Below, piece after piece: positions 7,825 to 15,730 of a stretch of 64,000 nt of DNA. The translations under genes were made by a program, and so were the position numbers. The notes under the pieces are model-generated. The model did not search any database. It was not told the origin of the DNA and was given only the letters and a program-made list of their open reading frames with translations. The DNA lies in NCBI GenBank assembly GCA_942493055.1, contig OW818680.1, forward strand, positions 5,208,001 through 5,272,000, read 5' to 3'. The DNA is from CAIZQW01 sp942493055. GTDB lineage: Bacteria; Verrucomicrobiota; Kiritimatiellia; RFP12; UBA1067. Position 1 is the first letter of the stretch. Every line of letters begins with the position of its first letter.

Positions 7825-10800
7825 TTAGCGTTGTAATAGGGTAACAGGACCGATCAGGCCGGATTCGCAGGAGCCGCGGTAGCGGGAGGGAATCGTCTGG
7901 TAGTGGTTGGAGAGGGAGTTATAAACCAGCACTTCAATCCCGTTGTCGCCGGCTCGGAGTCCGGTGAGGTTTTTCTTCCAGGGGGAGCAGAGGCAAATGC
8001 CGCAGCTCTTTCCGTTGACGAAAATCTCTGCTGTTCCTGCCACGCGTCCCAGGTCAAGGGCGAGGTTCTGCTTGGCCTCCTCCGATGTCAAGGTGATGCG
8101 GGTCTTGTAGCGCACGCCGCCGGAGTAGTTGTTGAGGATGCCCATCTTGGACCAGTCGCCCAAGGAGATCGTACCAGTGCCGTCGGTCTCAACGTGGATC
8201 GGCTCTGTGAATAATCCGCCGCCGGTGATGCCGGGACGCTTGCTGGTGACGAGCAGCTTGACTGTGGCTGCCTCCTTTTCCGATGCTGCGGCGACAAAGC
8301 GGTTGTTGGTGCGCTTCATGGGCTTGTCGTTGATGAAGGCGCTGATTGTTGCGTCAACATCAAAAAGCTCAATCGCCTGTGTGCCAGGAGCTGTGACAAA
8401 GGTGAAGGTCTCCTCAGGCGTTGCCCCGGCAAAGACATCAAAGGGGATGATCCCCTTGTCGTTGGCCCAGCGTGTGGAAAGGGCATCGCGCGTGGTCGGT
8501 TGCGGAACCGAGGCATCGCGCACGACAAAGTGTCCGCGTCCCGAGGAGGTGTAACAGATGAGCAGGGGATTGCTTCCCGCCTTCAACGTCAAGGGTTCTT
8601 TGACGTTCTTCTTTTCGCCGTTCACCCAGACATCGCCCAGCTTCAGGATGTTCGAGGTGTGCGATCCCTCAGGCGATGGCTTGTCGCTGCAGAGGATTGT
8701 CGCGGTCGTGGGCTTGGCCACCGTGAGTGTGCTCCAAAGGTAGTAGATGCCGTTGGGGAGCTCATCGCCCAGCTTGGTTTCGTTCAAACCGCCGGCGTTC
8801 TTGCCCAGGCAGATGAAGTCGTCCGTGACTGTGCGCTTCAGCCCGTGATATCCCTGATGGCCGAGGTTCTCCTCGCGTCCCATGCGCCAGGAGAAGTCAT
8901 ACGGCTTCCATGCATAGCGCTTGCCATCCTTTTCAATGGGCTTGGAGAGATCGATCTCTTGAGGCGAGAGTGCGGTGCCGGACGGGAGGGGGCCCAGAAC
9001 ATAGAACTGCGTGCCATAGCCATGCAGCTTCTTGTCTGAAAGGGCTCCGGCCTTCCAGTCGAAGCGACGCGCCTCGACACCGATCATCTTGTTGAAGGGG
9101 GTGACAGGCATGCGGAAGTCGCCGAAGGTGTTGTTCATCGTCGGCTCAAAAGCAACAGTCCATGTGTTCGTCAACTCCTTCAGCACGGCAGGCGTTTGGG
9201 TTGTTGCCGGGGGTGGGCGTTGCTGCTGGGCCGTCGCAGGTCCGCCGAACAGCACGACGCTCAGTTCAAAGGGTTCGAGGGGCATCTTGACCTGGGTGCC
9301 GGTCTCCGTTGTCTTCACGACCTCTAACGCGCTGCTTTCGCCGGACCAGGGATTCCAGAGTTCGACCACGTTGCTCTTGGTGCGAAATTCAACGATCTCC
9401 CCGGGCTTTGTATCCATGACCATGTAGAGATCCCGGACGCCTGTCTTGCGATGCATGGCGCGCGGCTTGCAAGCGATTCCGACGACATCCTGTACGTAGG
9501 CTTTGCGAAGGGAGGCACAGAGCTCATCGCCGTTCTTCAGCCGCCGGTCCGGGGCGAAGACCTTGTCGTTGGCTTGGGCCAGAAGCGGATCATTCGCGCC
9601 TGCGCGGTCGGAGACCTCGGGCAGCGCGCCGACGACATAGACCAGCCCGCCGGCCTTGGCAAAGGCTTCGGCCTTCTCCATGCTCGACCAGCGGACGGCC
9701 TTCATGTTCGGGAAGACGAGTGTCTTGTAAGAGGCTTCAGGTCCTGCGATCATGAGACGGCCATTCTTGACCACTGCGCGTTCAAGGGACTGATGATCCA
9801 CAAATTCAAAGTTGATGCCTGCTGCGAAAAGCTTGGCGCCGCAATCAAAGGCCGCGTCGGTCGCCTCTTTCGCTGCGAGTCCTGCCTCGTATCCTGCCAC
9901 AGGATAGATGATCGCGACGTCTGCGACCAAGTGTCCTTGGCTCGCAATGTAAGAGAGGCGCTCAAAGTAGTCGAAGAAGGCCTTCATGTGTGACCAATAG
10001 GGCATGCGGAAATGGTAGCACGGAGGCGCCCACTCCCAGTGCGAACCGTAGGTCGTGTAGTAAAGTCCGTGAAGGTTCAGTAAGTTCGCGCCATAGAGGA
10101 AATTTTCGCGGGTGGCCTTCATGATGACTTCGGGAGTCGCGCCCCAGCCGAGGCTGTGATAGCCCTCCAGCCAGACGCGCGGACGTTGGTAGAGGTTTGC
10201 AATCGACGAGGAGACTTTGTTTTTGATCAGGTTGGCGTGGCCGCCGGGCGTGTCATGTCCTGGAGCCGTGTACCAGCGGTTCGCCCGGAAGTAATCCCCG
10301 AATTCGCCGGGGTTGGTTCCGCGGCTGCCCGGGTCGCAGGCATAGATCATCCCGCGCGAGTTATGCCAGTCAAAGATCGGTTTGAAATAGCGCTCCTCCA
10401 TCAAGCTCATCCGTACGTCCGCGTAATCGATGCGCGCCTTGGGGGCGATGTCGCCCATGTTTGCACCGCAGATGACCGGCAGGATGCTGAAGAGGTCATA
10501 GCCTTTGCGGTTTTTGAATTCGACCGGAAAATCTTCGCACCAGGCGTTCTGATTGAGTCCGATATGGAGTTCGTCGTTGAAAAAATAGTTTAAGCCTTTT
10601 GAACTTTTGGAGGGGGAGTTGTCTTCGAAAGGCTGGTAAAAGCCTTTGACGATGATCCCGCCCGCATTCGGCATCATGGGGTTGAAGGTCCCCTTGGCGC
10701 GCTCATCCCAGAAGGCCCAGACTTCAAACTCCTTGCCGGCTGGAGCGGTCCAGGAGAGCTTGCCATTCGTGATGGAGAGCTTGATCATGTCCTTGGACGA

Positions 10801-11376
10801 GAGCACGCCATTCTCTTTTGCGTAGGCGACGACCCAGCGCCATTTGGGGTCAGCCTCGCGCGTGCAGGTTGTTGATGGCTTGACGGCAGTAATGGCGCTT
10901 CCTCTGATGCCGAGCGCGTTCCACGCCTCGTTTTTGTAGAAGAGTTCGAGGAAGAGGTTTTGTCCGCCGCGAGGCCAGTCGAGCGTATAGGTGCTCAGTC
11001 CGATTCCCATGTCATGTTTTGCGCAGGCCTTGGAGACCTCGCCATAGACCTTCCACCAGTCAGGCGTGAAAAGCTTTGGGTTTTCTTCGTCGGTCGGCCA
11101 TCCTGTGGAGTCGAAATGCGAATAGTTCACCTGCACGCCGCTGATGCCCATCTTGTGCAGCTCCTCCACCTGCCAGACCAGGCGATTGGCATCCAAGTTG
11201 TCTCCAGTCCACCACCAGAAGGGCACTTGATTGTATCCGGCCGGCGGCTTCACAAAACCAGCGCGTTCATCCAGTTTCGCATCGAATGTTGGAAAGCCAA
11301 GCCCCGTTGGCTTTGCGGCAGCCACGAGCTGGAGGGTGAGGAGTGCGGTTGCGAAGAATAAGCCAGTCCGGTTCAT
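7825..11376 (-). CDS. Exported GH106-type alpha-L-rhamnosidase-like glycoside hydrolase
   Basis: 1183 residues with a signal peptide (MNRTGLFFATALLTLQLVAA) and a good ribosome site AAGGGA 7 bases before the ATG. The N-terminal catalytic half starts with PPAGYNQVPFWWWTGDNL and has GISGVQVNYSHFDSTGWP and STYTLDWPRGGQ, the layout of GH106-like proteins with a TIM-barrel core. A galactose-binding-like beta-sandwich follows, with VAGTAEIFVNGKSCG near the C-terminus. It probably releases rhamnose or a related deoxysugar from plant or algal polysaccharide outside the cell. It lies upstream of the dihaem protein and divergent from a sugar-isomerase-like gene, consistent with carbohydrate use. The exact substrate cannot be read from sequence. 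Confidence 0.8.
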   Translation of the reverse strand: MNRTGLFFATALLTLQLVAAAKPTGLGFPTFDAKLDERAGFVKPPAGYNQVPFWWWTGDNLDANRLVWQVEELHKMGISGVQVNYSHFDSTGWPTDEENPKLFTPDWWKVYGEVSKACAKHDMGIGLSTYTLDWPRGGQNLFLELFYKNEAWNALGIRGSAITAVKPSTTCTREADPKWRWVVAYAKENGVLSSKDMIKLSITNGKLSWTAPAGKEFEVWAFWDERAKGTFNPMMPNAGGIIVKGFYQPFEDNSPSKSSKGLNYFFNDELHIGLNQNAWCEDFPVEFKNRKGYDLFSILPVICGANMGDIAPKARIDYADVRMSLMEERYFKPIFDWHNSRGMIYACDPGSRGTNPGEFGDYFRANRWYTAPGHDTPGGHANLIKNKVSSSIANLYQRPRVWLEGYHSLGWGATPEVIMKATRENFLYGANLLNLHGLYYTTYGSHWEWAPPCYHFRMPYWSHMKAFFDYFERLSYIASQGHLVADVAIIYPVAGYEAGLAAKEATDAAFDCGAKLFAAGINFEFVDHQSLERAVVKNGRLMIAGPEASYKTLVFPNMKAVRWSSMEKAEAFAKAGGLVYVVGALPEVSDRAGANDPLLAQANDKVFAPDRRLKNGDELCASLRKAYVQDVVGIACKPRAMHRKTGVRDLYMVMDTKPGEIVEFRTKSNVVELWNPWSGESSALEVVKTTETGTQVKMPLEPFELSVVLFGGPATAQQQRPPPATTQTPAVLKELTNTWTVAFEPTMNNTFGDFRMPVTPFNKMIGVEARRFDWKAGALSDKKLHGYGTQFYVLGPLPSGTALSPQEIDLSKPIEKDGKRYAWKPYDFSWRMGREENLGHQGYHGLKRTVTDDFICLGKNAGGLNETKLGDELPNGIYYLWSTLTVAKPTTATILCSDKPSPEGSHTSNILKLGDVWVNGEKKNVKEPLTLKAGSNPLLICYTSSGRGHFVVRDASVPQPTTRDALSTRWANDKGIIPFDVFAGATPEETFTFVTAPGTQAIELFDVDATISAFINDKPMKRTNNRFVAAASEKEAATVKLLVTSKRPGITGGGLFTEPIHVETDGTGTISLGDWSKMGILNNYSGGVRYKTRITLTSEEAKQNLALDLGRVAGTAEIFVNGKSCGICLCSPWKKNLTGLRAGDNGIEVLVYNSLSNHYQTIPSRYRGSCESGLIGPVTLLQR

Positions 11377-11479
11377 AAATAAGTCCCTTCGTGAAGTAAG
11401 GTCGCCATCTTATAAAAAAACAGCGCCGATGGGAATGCATTTATTTGCCTATTTCATAGACTTTTTTGATAACCCGTAT

Positions 11480-11508
11480 TTGACACTGATATAAACATCC
11501 GATACAGT
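11480..11508 (+). promoter_or_regulatory. Sigma-70-type promoter upstream of the isomerase-like gene
   Basis: TTGACA (11480-11485) and TACAGT (11503-11508) are separated by 17 bases, about 30 bases before the ATG at 11538. The -35 is a perfect match and the -10 matches four of six positions. Confidence 0.5.
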
Positions 11509-11537
11509 ATGCAAAAAACGAGCGAGGATAATAAGGT

Positions 11538-12410
11538 ATGAATACGTCACGTCGTAATCTCTTAAAGACGATCGCAGGAGCGACAGCTGCTGGTGCTATT
11601 TCGTCGCCCCTTTCACTTTGGAGTGCTGAGGCGCTCAAGGGGCGCATGAAGCAGTCGGTCGCCCAGTGGTGCTATGCGGGATACATGAAGAAGAACAACA
11701 TCTCCATGGAGCAGTTTATCGCCTCGTGTGCAGAGATCGGATTGAAGGGCGTGGAGATGATAGGCGAAGATCATTGGCCTCTCCTCAAGAAACACAACAT
11801 GGTGTGCCCCATGATTTCGACGCATTCCATCGGCAAGGGGCTGAACCGCGCGGAGAATCATGATGCCTGTCTGGACAGCCTGCGCAAGTTCATTGACAAG
11901 GCTGCGACATGGGGGTATCCGAATGTGATCACCTTCTCCGGCAACTGCGGCGGCTTGGACAAGCAGCAAGGCCTTGAACAGTGCGCAATTGCATTGAAGA
12001 AGATTGCGCCCTACGCGGAAGAGAAGAAGGTGACGATCTGCCTGGAGTACTTGAACTCCATCAATCACAAGGATTACATGGCTGACACGACGGCCTGGTG
12101 TGCTGAGCTGATCAACCGGGTGAACTCCCCGCGCGTCAAAGTGCTGTATGACATCTATCACGCAGCCATGATGAAGGAGAATCCGCTGACGGATATCCAG
12201 AAGCATGCGTCCTGCTGGGGTCATTACCACACCGGAGGCATGCCCGGGCGCGCTGAGATTGATCCCGGGAGCCAGACGTTGGATTATGCCGCGATTGCCA
12301 AGGCGATAGCGGACAGCGGCTACACGGGTTACCTGGGGCAGGAGTTCTCTCCGAAAAAGGCTGACGCCATGCAGAGCCTGCGTGATGCCGTGAAGCTTTG
12401 TGATGTCTAG
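11538..12410 (+). CDS. Tat-exported TIM-barrel isomerase (hydroxypyruvate isomerase-like)
   Basis: 290 residues. The N-terminus MNTSRRNLLKTIAGATAAGA is a twin-arginine signal (SRRNLLK) followed by a hydrophobic stretch. The rest is a xylose-isomerase-like TIM barrel (AP_endonuc_2 family), with metal-ligand-type segments ICLEYLNS, HYHTGGMPGRAEID and GYLGQEFSP. The GRAEID stretch resembles hydroxypyruvate isomerase. In PVC bacteria many Tat-exported members of this fold exist with unassigned sugar substrates, so the specific reaction is uncertain. It is divergent from the GH106-type gene, with the promoter in the 160-base gap, and is followed almost at once by a small membrane protein. Confidence 0.82.
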   Translation: MNTSRRNLLKTIAGATAAGAISSPLSLWSAEALKGRMKQSVAQWCYAGYMKKNNISMEQFIASCAEIGLKGVEMIGEDHWPLLKKHNMVCPMISTHSIGKGLNRAENHDACLDSLRKFIDKAATWGYPNVITFSGNCGGLDKQQGLEQCAIALKKIAPYAEEKKVTICLEYLNSINHKDYMADTTAWCAELINRVNSPRVKVLYDIYHAAMMKENPLTDIQKHASCWGHYHTGGMPGRAEIDPGSQTLDYAAIAKAIADSGYTGYLGQEFSPKKADAMQSLRDAVKLCDV

Positions 12411-12414
12411 CGCG

Positions 12415-12948
12415 ATGACGATCCGCCATCTACACGGTCAGTGCGTCTCCTGCGGCCGGCATCCGCCGTGGCCGCATGTTTCTACATGTCCCTATTGCAG
12501 TGAAGCGGTGCTGATGCCGCGCGCATGGGTGGTGCTGCGTCGGGTGTGGCTTGCAGCTTTCACCGGGGCGCTGGGAATGGTCTGCCTGCTCCCTCAGATT
12601 AGCGGCTCGTCGCTTCAGAGTCCGGGGGAGTGGTCCCTTCAGCGCTGGCTCCTGTTCAGTATCGCATCCCTGCTTTTCCTGCTGCCCCATCCGACCCAAG
12701 ATGTGATTGTCTGCTCACAACGCGAACTGTTCACATGGCAGCTCAAGAGCCTCCTGGGGTCGCTCATGATTGGCGGAAGCGCGCTGATAGGCGCGACGCA
12801 GGGTGTCTATGCGCTCTCTGGCTGGACTGTTGCAAGTGCGTGTGGTGTGCTGGTGCTGTGCCTGCTGGCTTCTCCGTGGTTCTTCCGCCTCTGCGCCTGG
12901 CGCATGTGGGTAGGTTCGTTTTTGCTCTTCGTGGCGCGTGCTGTGTAA
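12415..12948 (+). CDS. Small zinc-ribbon membrane protein of unknown function
   Basis: About 177 residues. The N-terminus holds two CxxC pairs (CVSCG and CPYCS, about 15 residues apart), a likely zinc ribbon. It is followed by about four hydrophobic segments, including VWLAAFTGALGMVCLLP, WLLFSIASLLFLLP and GVLVLCLLASPWFF. I do not recognise a family. The start is uncertain: ATG at 12415 gives MTIRHLHGQCVSC, while ATG at 12403 or GTG at 12400 would overlap the end of the isomerase gene. None has a clear ribosome site, so coupling to the upstream gene is likely. Confidence 0.6.
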   Translation: MTIRHLHGQCVSCGRHPPWPHVSTCPYCSEAVLMPRAWVVLRRVWLAAFTGALGMVCLLPQISGSSLQSPGEWSLQRWLLFSIASLLFLLPHPTQDVIVCSQRELFTWQLKSLLGSLMIGGSALIGATQGVYALSGWTVASACGVLVLCLLASPWFFRLCAWRMWVGSFLLFVARAV

Positions 12949-12964
12949 ATCCCGCGCTTTCAGC

Positions 12965-12994
12965 TTGAAGGTGTCGGTGCAAAAAGAGTATATT
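12965..12994 (+). promoter_or_regulatory. Sigma-70-type promoter
   Basis: TTGAAG (12965-12970) and TATATT (12989-12994) with an 18-base spacer, 25 bases before the ATG at 13019. A nearby TTGACA at 12993-12998 is too close to the start codon to act as a -35. Confidence 0.45.
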
Positions 12995-13018
12995 GACAAC
13001 AATTAGCTGATTGGGAAT

Positions 13019-13816
13019 ATGAAATTCATGTTAAACGTTCAAGTTTGTTTGGTGTTTTTGCTGGCGGTTGCTGTGACCGGCCATGCGCAATCTGTCAAAG
13101 CCGATGAGAAAGTCCTGTGGGATGTCTGGTGCTCCGGAACGAACAGCTCATTCGAAGCGTCGGAGGTTGCGGAGACCTGCAAAAAGCTCAGAACCCGTGC
13201 CCCGCAGGATCCTCTTACGGCTGTGCTTTCCGGGATTGAGGCCTGGAACCACCTGAAGCGAGGCGACACGGTCGCCGCAACCGCGATTTTCAATACCATG
13301 CTGGTCAAGGGGCCTGCTACAGGGCTCCGTAAGGCGGGCGATGAGATGGCGCGGACCTGGCTCACCCGGATGGACCGGGAGCAGGTGATGCCCTTGCTCA
13401 AGGAGATCTACCGGCGCGATATTGAGTTTCCGGCCTCCTTGGAGGCATTAAAGTCCCTCGGCGACAAAGCCTCGTATCCCTTGACGGACCGCTGGGGCAA
13501 ACCGTGGGTCTATCGGAAGGGAAGCGCGATTAAGGGGATGGAGTCCCAGCGCTTTGTTCTTGAATCTTCAGCATTGGGCGTCCGTTCAGACCTGAAGGCT
13601 GCGCTGAAAATAGGGTATGCCGAACGGATGGACCTCAAACCTGTCCGTATGGTGCCGGGATTGCTGGTTGTGGTTGAGTTAAAGACCGCAGAGGGGCGTT
13701 CCATGCTCCGTGAGGAGGGCGACCGGGCCAACACCGTGAATCTTATTTATGTGGGTGGCTACATTATCGTGTTGTCGGACGGGAATCATTGGAGAGTCTT
13801 GCCCAAGCCCCGGTGA
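13019..13816 (+). CDS. Secreted protein with a pseudopilin GspG-like tail
   Basis: 265 residues with a Sec signal peptide (MKFMLNVQVCLVFLLAVAVTG then HAQS). The first half is helical and repeat-like (tetratricopeptide-style, no clear family). Around residues 140-185 it reads FPASLEALKSLGD followed by YPLTDRWGKPWVYRKG and FVLESSALGVRSD. This resembles the C-terminal half of type II secretion major pseudopilins, where a DPWGNPY-type turn is conserved. There is no prepilin-type N-terminus, so it is not itself a pilin. It has its own promoter, and the YcaO gene starts 68 bases downstream. Function unknown. Confidence 0.6.
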   Translation: MKFMLNVQVCLVFLLAVAVTGHAQSVKADEKVLWDVWCSGTNSSFEASEVAETCKKLRTRAPQDPLTAVLSGIEAWNHLKRGDTVAATAIFNTMLVKGPATGLRKAGDEMARTWLTRMDREQVMPLLKEIYRRDIEFPASLEALKSLGDKASYPLTDRWGKPWVYRKGSAIKGMESQRFVLESSALGVRSDLKAALKIGYAERMDLKPVRMVPGLLVVVELKTAEGRSMLREEGDRANTVNLIYVGGYIIVLSDGNHWRVLPKPR

Positions 13817-13826
13817 CGACAAGGTG

Positions 13827-13866
13827 TTGCGTGGCGGAGAGGGTTTGCGTGGCATGTCGGAGAGGG
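13827..13866 (+). repeat. Doubled short word between two genes
   Basis: TTGCGTGGC followed by GGAGAGGG occurs at 13827-13843 and again at 13845-13866 with a 5-base insertion (ATGTC). It fills most of the gap between the secreted protein and the YcaO gene and may carry the distal ribosome-binding region of the latter. Confidence 0.5.
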
Positions 13867-13884
13867 AAACGGTAAGCGCGTGAT

Positions 13885-15171
13885 ATGAAATTGGAATCTT
13901 GTAAAAAATTGGCATTTGGACGCTGCGTGCCGCTGGAAGAGACTGTCCAGCGACTGGAAACTGCGATTGGCACCCGTTACGAATACCGCCTTTTTGAGAC
14001 CAGGGTCTCGGACCGGCTCTATTGGTCAGCCCTGTACATTGACGATTTGGAGTTCCGCTCGATGGGGAAGGGAATCACGCCGCTGCAGGCGAAGGCGGGT
14101 GCGCTTGCCGAGTGTGCGGAGTGGGTGGCGTCGAAGGAGCACACCGAACTGCCCGGCTATATGGTGGGGCATCAGTCAGCCATTCCCGAGGCAGTGGGGA
14201 TTGAGCAGATGATCCCGCATGTCGCTGTTTCCACGGAGGTTGTTGAGAAGATCAAGCAGACCGACATCGCGATGTTCTGGGTGGACGGCGTTTCACTGAT
14301 CACAGGAAAAACGGTAAAGATTCCCATTGAGTTTGTCCGTCGGATCAGTGGGCCCAGCGGTATGGCGGCCGGCAACCGCCGTGAAGAGGCGATTGTCCAT
14401 GCCATTGATGAGATCTTTGAACGGCGGGTCCATATTACGGTCCTGAAACAGAAGCTGGTGATGCCGACAATTGACCAAGAGACGATCACGCATCCAGTCC
14501 TCCGGGAGCAGATGGCGTTTCTGAGCAGCAAAGGGATCGAAATTTATCTCAAGGATCTGACCTTTGGCGGAGTGATGCCGTGTGTCGGCGCGTATTTCTG
14601 GGACCCCAACATTCCCGAGGATTATCAATTTCATCACTTCTTCAAAGTCGGTACAGGGTTTAATTTGGAGGATGCGTTGCTCCGTGTCTTCACCGAGTAT
14701 GCGCAGGGGCGGATGGCGGACGAGTTCATTGATGGCTCCAAGGCGGATCAGGAGCGGGTCCTGAAGTATGATCTGCGTGCGCTCAAGTGCACGGCGGATG
14801 ACGGTGATAATTATCTCTCCGCGTTCATGTTCGGTTTTGTGCCGCAGCGGACGGCGGCCTTCTTGAAGCAGGGGCCGATTGTACCGTTCCGGAAAGGCGA
14901 ACAGTTTGAGGATTGCCTGCAGGACATTGAGAAGGCCAAAGGGATCTTTGAGAAGCTGGGCAAGGATTGCTATGTGATTGATTTCACCGATCAGGAGATC
15001 GGGTTCCCTGTTGTCGAAGTTGTCGTTCCCGGTTATTCAGATGTCCTGCCCTACTATCCGGCTGAAAGCCACATCTTGTTCCGGCAGTACAACCGCAAGG
15101 ATATTTTGCGCTCGTATGGTGCGGACGAGGGCGAGCAATCCGCTGGCGGGGCATCGAATAAGAGCTTCTGA
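13885..15171 (+). CDS. Stand-alone YcaO-family enzyme
   Basis: 428 residues. The YcaO ATP-binding elements are visible in order: SMGKGITPLQAKAGALAECA at about 59-78 (acidic residues E76 and E79), NRREEAIVHAIDEIFER in the middle, and EDALLRVFTEYAQGR further on, matching the family's ExxQxR pattern. The C-terminal GFPVVEVVVPGY also fits. YcaO proteins activate peptide amide bonds with ATP to make azolines, thioamides or amidines, and some serve ribosomal protein S12 methylthiolation. No E1-like or ocin-ThiF partner is adjacent. A small exported protein with four consecutive cysteines lies 109 bases downstream, and a SagB-type nitroreductase is encoded 17 kb away. The true substrate is unknown. 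Confidence 0.85.
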   Translation: MKLESCKKLAFGRCVPLEETVQRLETAIGTRYEYRLFETRVSDRLYWSALYIDDLEFRSMGKGITPLQAKAGALAECAEWVASKEHTELPGYMVGHQSAIPEAVGIEQMIPHVAVSTEVVEKIKQTDIAMFWVDGVSLITGKTVKIPIEFVRRISGPSGMAAGNRREEAIVHAIDEIFERRVHITVLKQKLVMPTIDQETITHPVLREQMAFLSSKGIEIYLKDLTFGGVMPCVGAYFWDPNIPEDYQFHHFFKVGTGFNLEDALLRVFTEYAQGRMADEFIDGSKADQERVLKYDLRALKCTADDGDNYLSAFMFGFVPQRTAAFLKQGPIVPFRKGEQFEDCLQDIEKAKGIFEKLGKDCYVIDFTDQEIGFPVVEVVVPGYSDVLPYYPAESHILFRQYNRKDILRSYGADEGEQSAGGASNKSF

Positions 15172-15212
15172 TTGAGGAGCGTTAGCGCAAGGTTAAACGT
15201 GGGTTTATTATG

Positions 15213-15241
15213 TTGCCTAGCTTTATGGAAAATGGTAAAGT
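15213..15241 (+). promoter_or_regulatory. Sigma-70-type promoter for the Cys-cluster protein
   Basis: TTGCCT (15213-15218) and TAAAGT (15236-15241) with a 17-base spacer, 30 bases before the ribosome site of the gene at 15281. It suggests the small gene can be transcribed separately from the YcaO gene. Confidence 0.4.
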
Positions 15242-15280
15242 TAGACAAAATGAGTTGGGTCATGTTTGAAAGGAGTACAA

Positions 15281-15592
15281 ATGAAGAACGAAATTCATAC
15301 AGCAATGACGGCTGGAATTGCTCTTGTCGCTACGACGTTGTGCATGGGGACTGTTTTAGCAGGTGACGGCTCTGACGAGCCTGGCTTTGTACCGCCTCCA
15401 AAAGCTCGGCAGCCACCGCCCGCGCCACCCCGTTCGATCTCTTCGGCGGAGACGACTGATCCGTGTTGCTGCTGTCCGGTCACGCCCCAGGCGCGAACCG
15501 AAGCCAAGAAGCCGCCGCAGCCGCCCGTGCTCATTACGAAGCTGAAATCCGAAACAGCTGAGCCGGCGAAAGACGAAAAGAAGAAAAAGTAA
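15281..15592 (+). CDS. Small exported Pro-rich protein with a CCCC cluster
   Basis: 103 residues from the ATG at 15281, which has AAAGGAG at 5 bases; an in-frame TTG at 15266 would sit inside that ribosome site and is rejected. Residues 1-27 look like a Sec signal peptide ending VLA. The mature part is proline-rich (FVPPPKARQPPPAPP), then has TTDPCCCCPVTPQ with Cys62-65 consecutive, and ends in a run of lysines (KDEKKKK). No domain is recognised. Four adjacent cysteines could bind metal, be lipid- or disulfide-linked, or be substrates for the upstream YcaO. The export signal argues against a classical cytoplasmic RiPP precursor. Codon use looks like that of its neighbours. Confidence 0.7.
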   Translation: MKNEIHTAMTAGIALVATTLCMGTVLAGDGSDEPGFVPPPKARQPPPAPPRSISSAETTDPCCCCPVTPQARTEAKKPPQPPVLITKLKSETAEPAKDEKKKK

Positions 15593-15730
15593 TTTCAGGG
15601 TCGAAAGACTGATGCGTTGACCATAAGCCGCGAGATGAAATAGATCTTGAGGTTGTTTTTGTGTAGTCTTAAGAGATCGCTCTGGGTCTATTGAAAACGA
15701 ACACGTGTGATGGTGTGAAGGGGAGAGATT

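Noticed and set aside
12993..12998. Perfect TTGACA hexamer
   Set aside because: A -10 at the right distance would fall on the start codon at 13019; the TTGAAG/TATATT pair just upstream is a better promoter.
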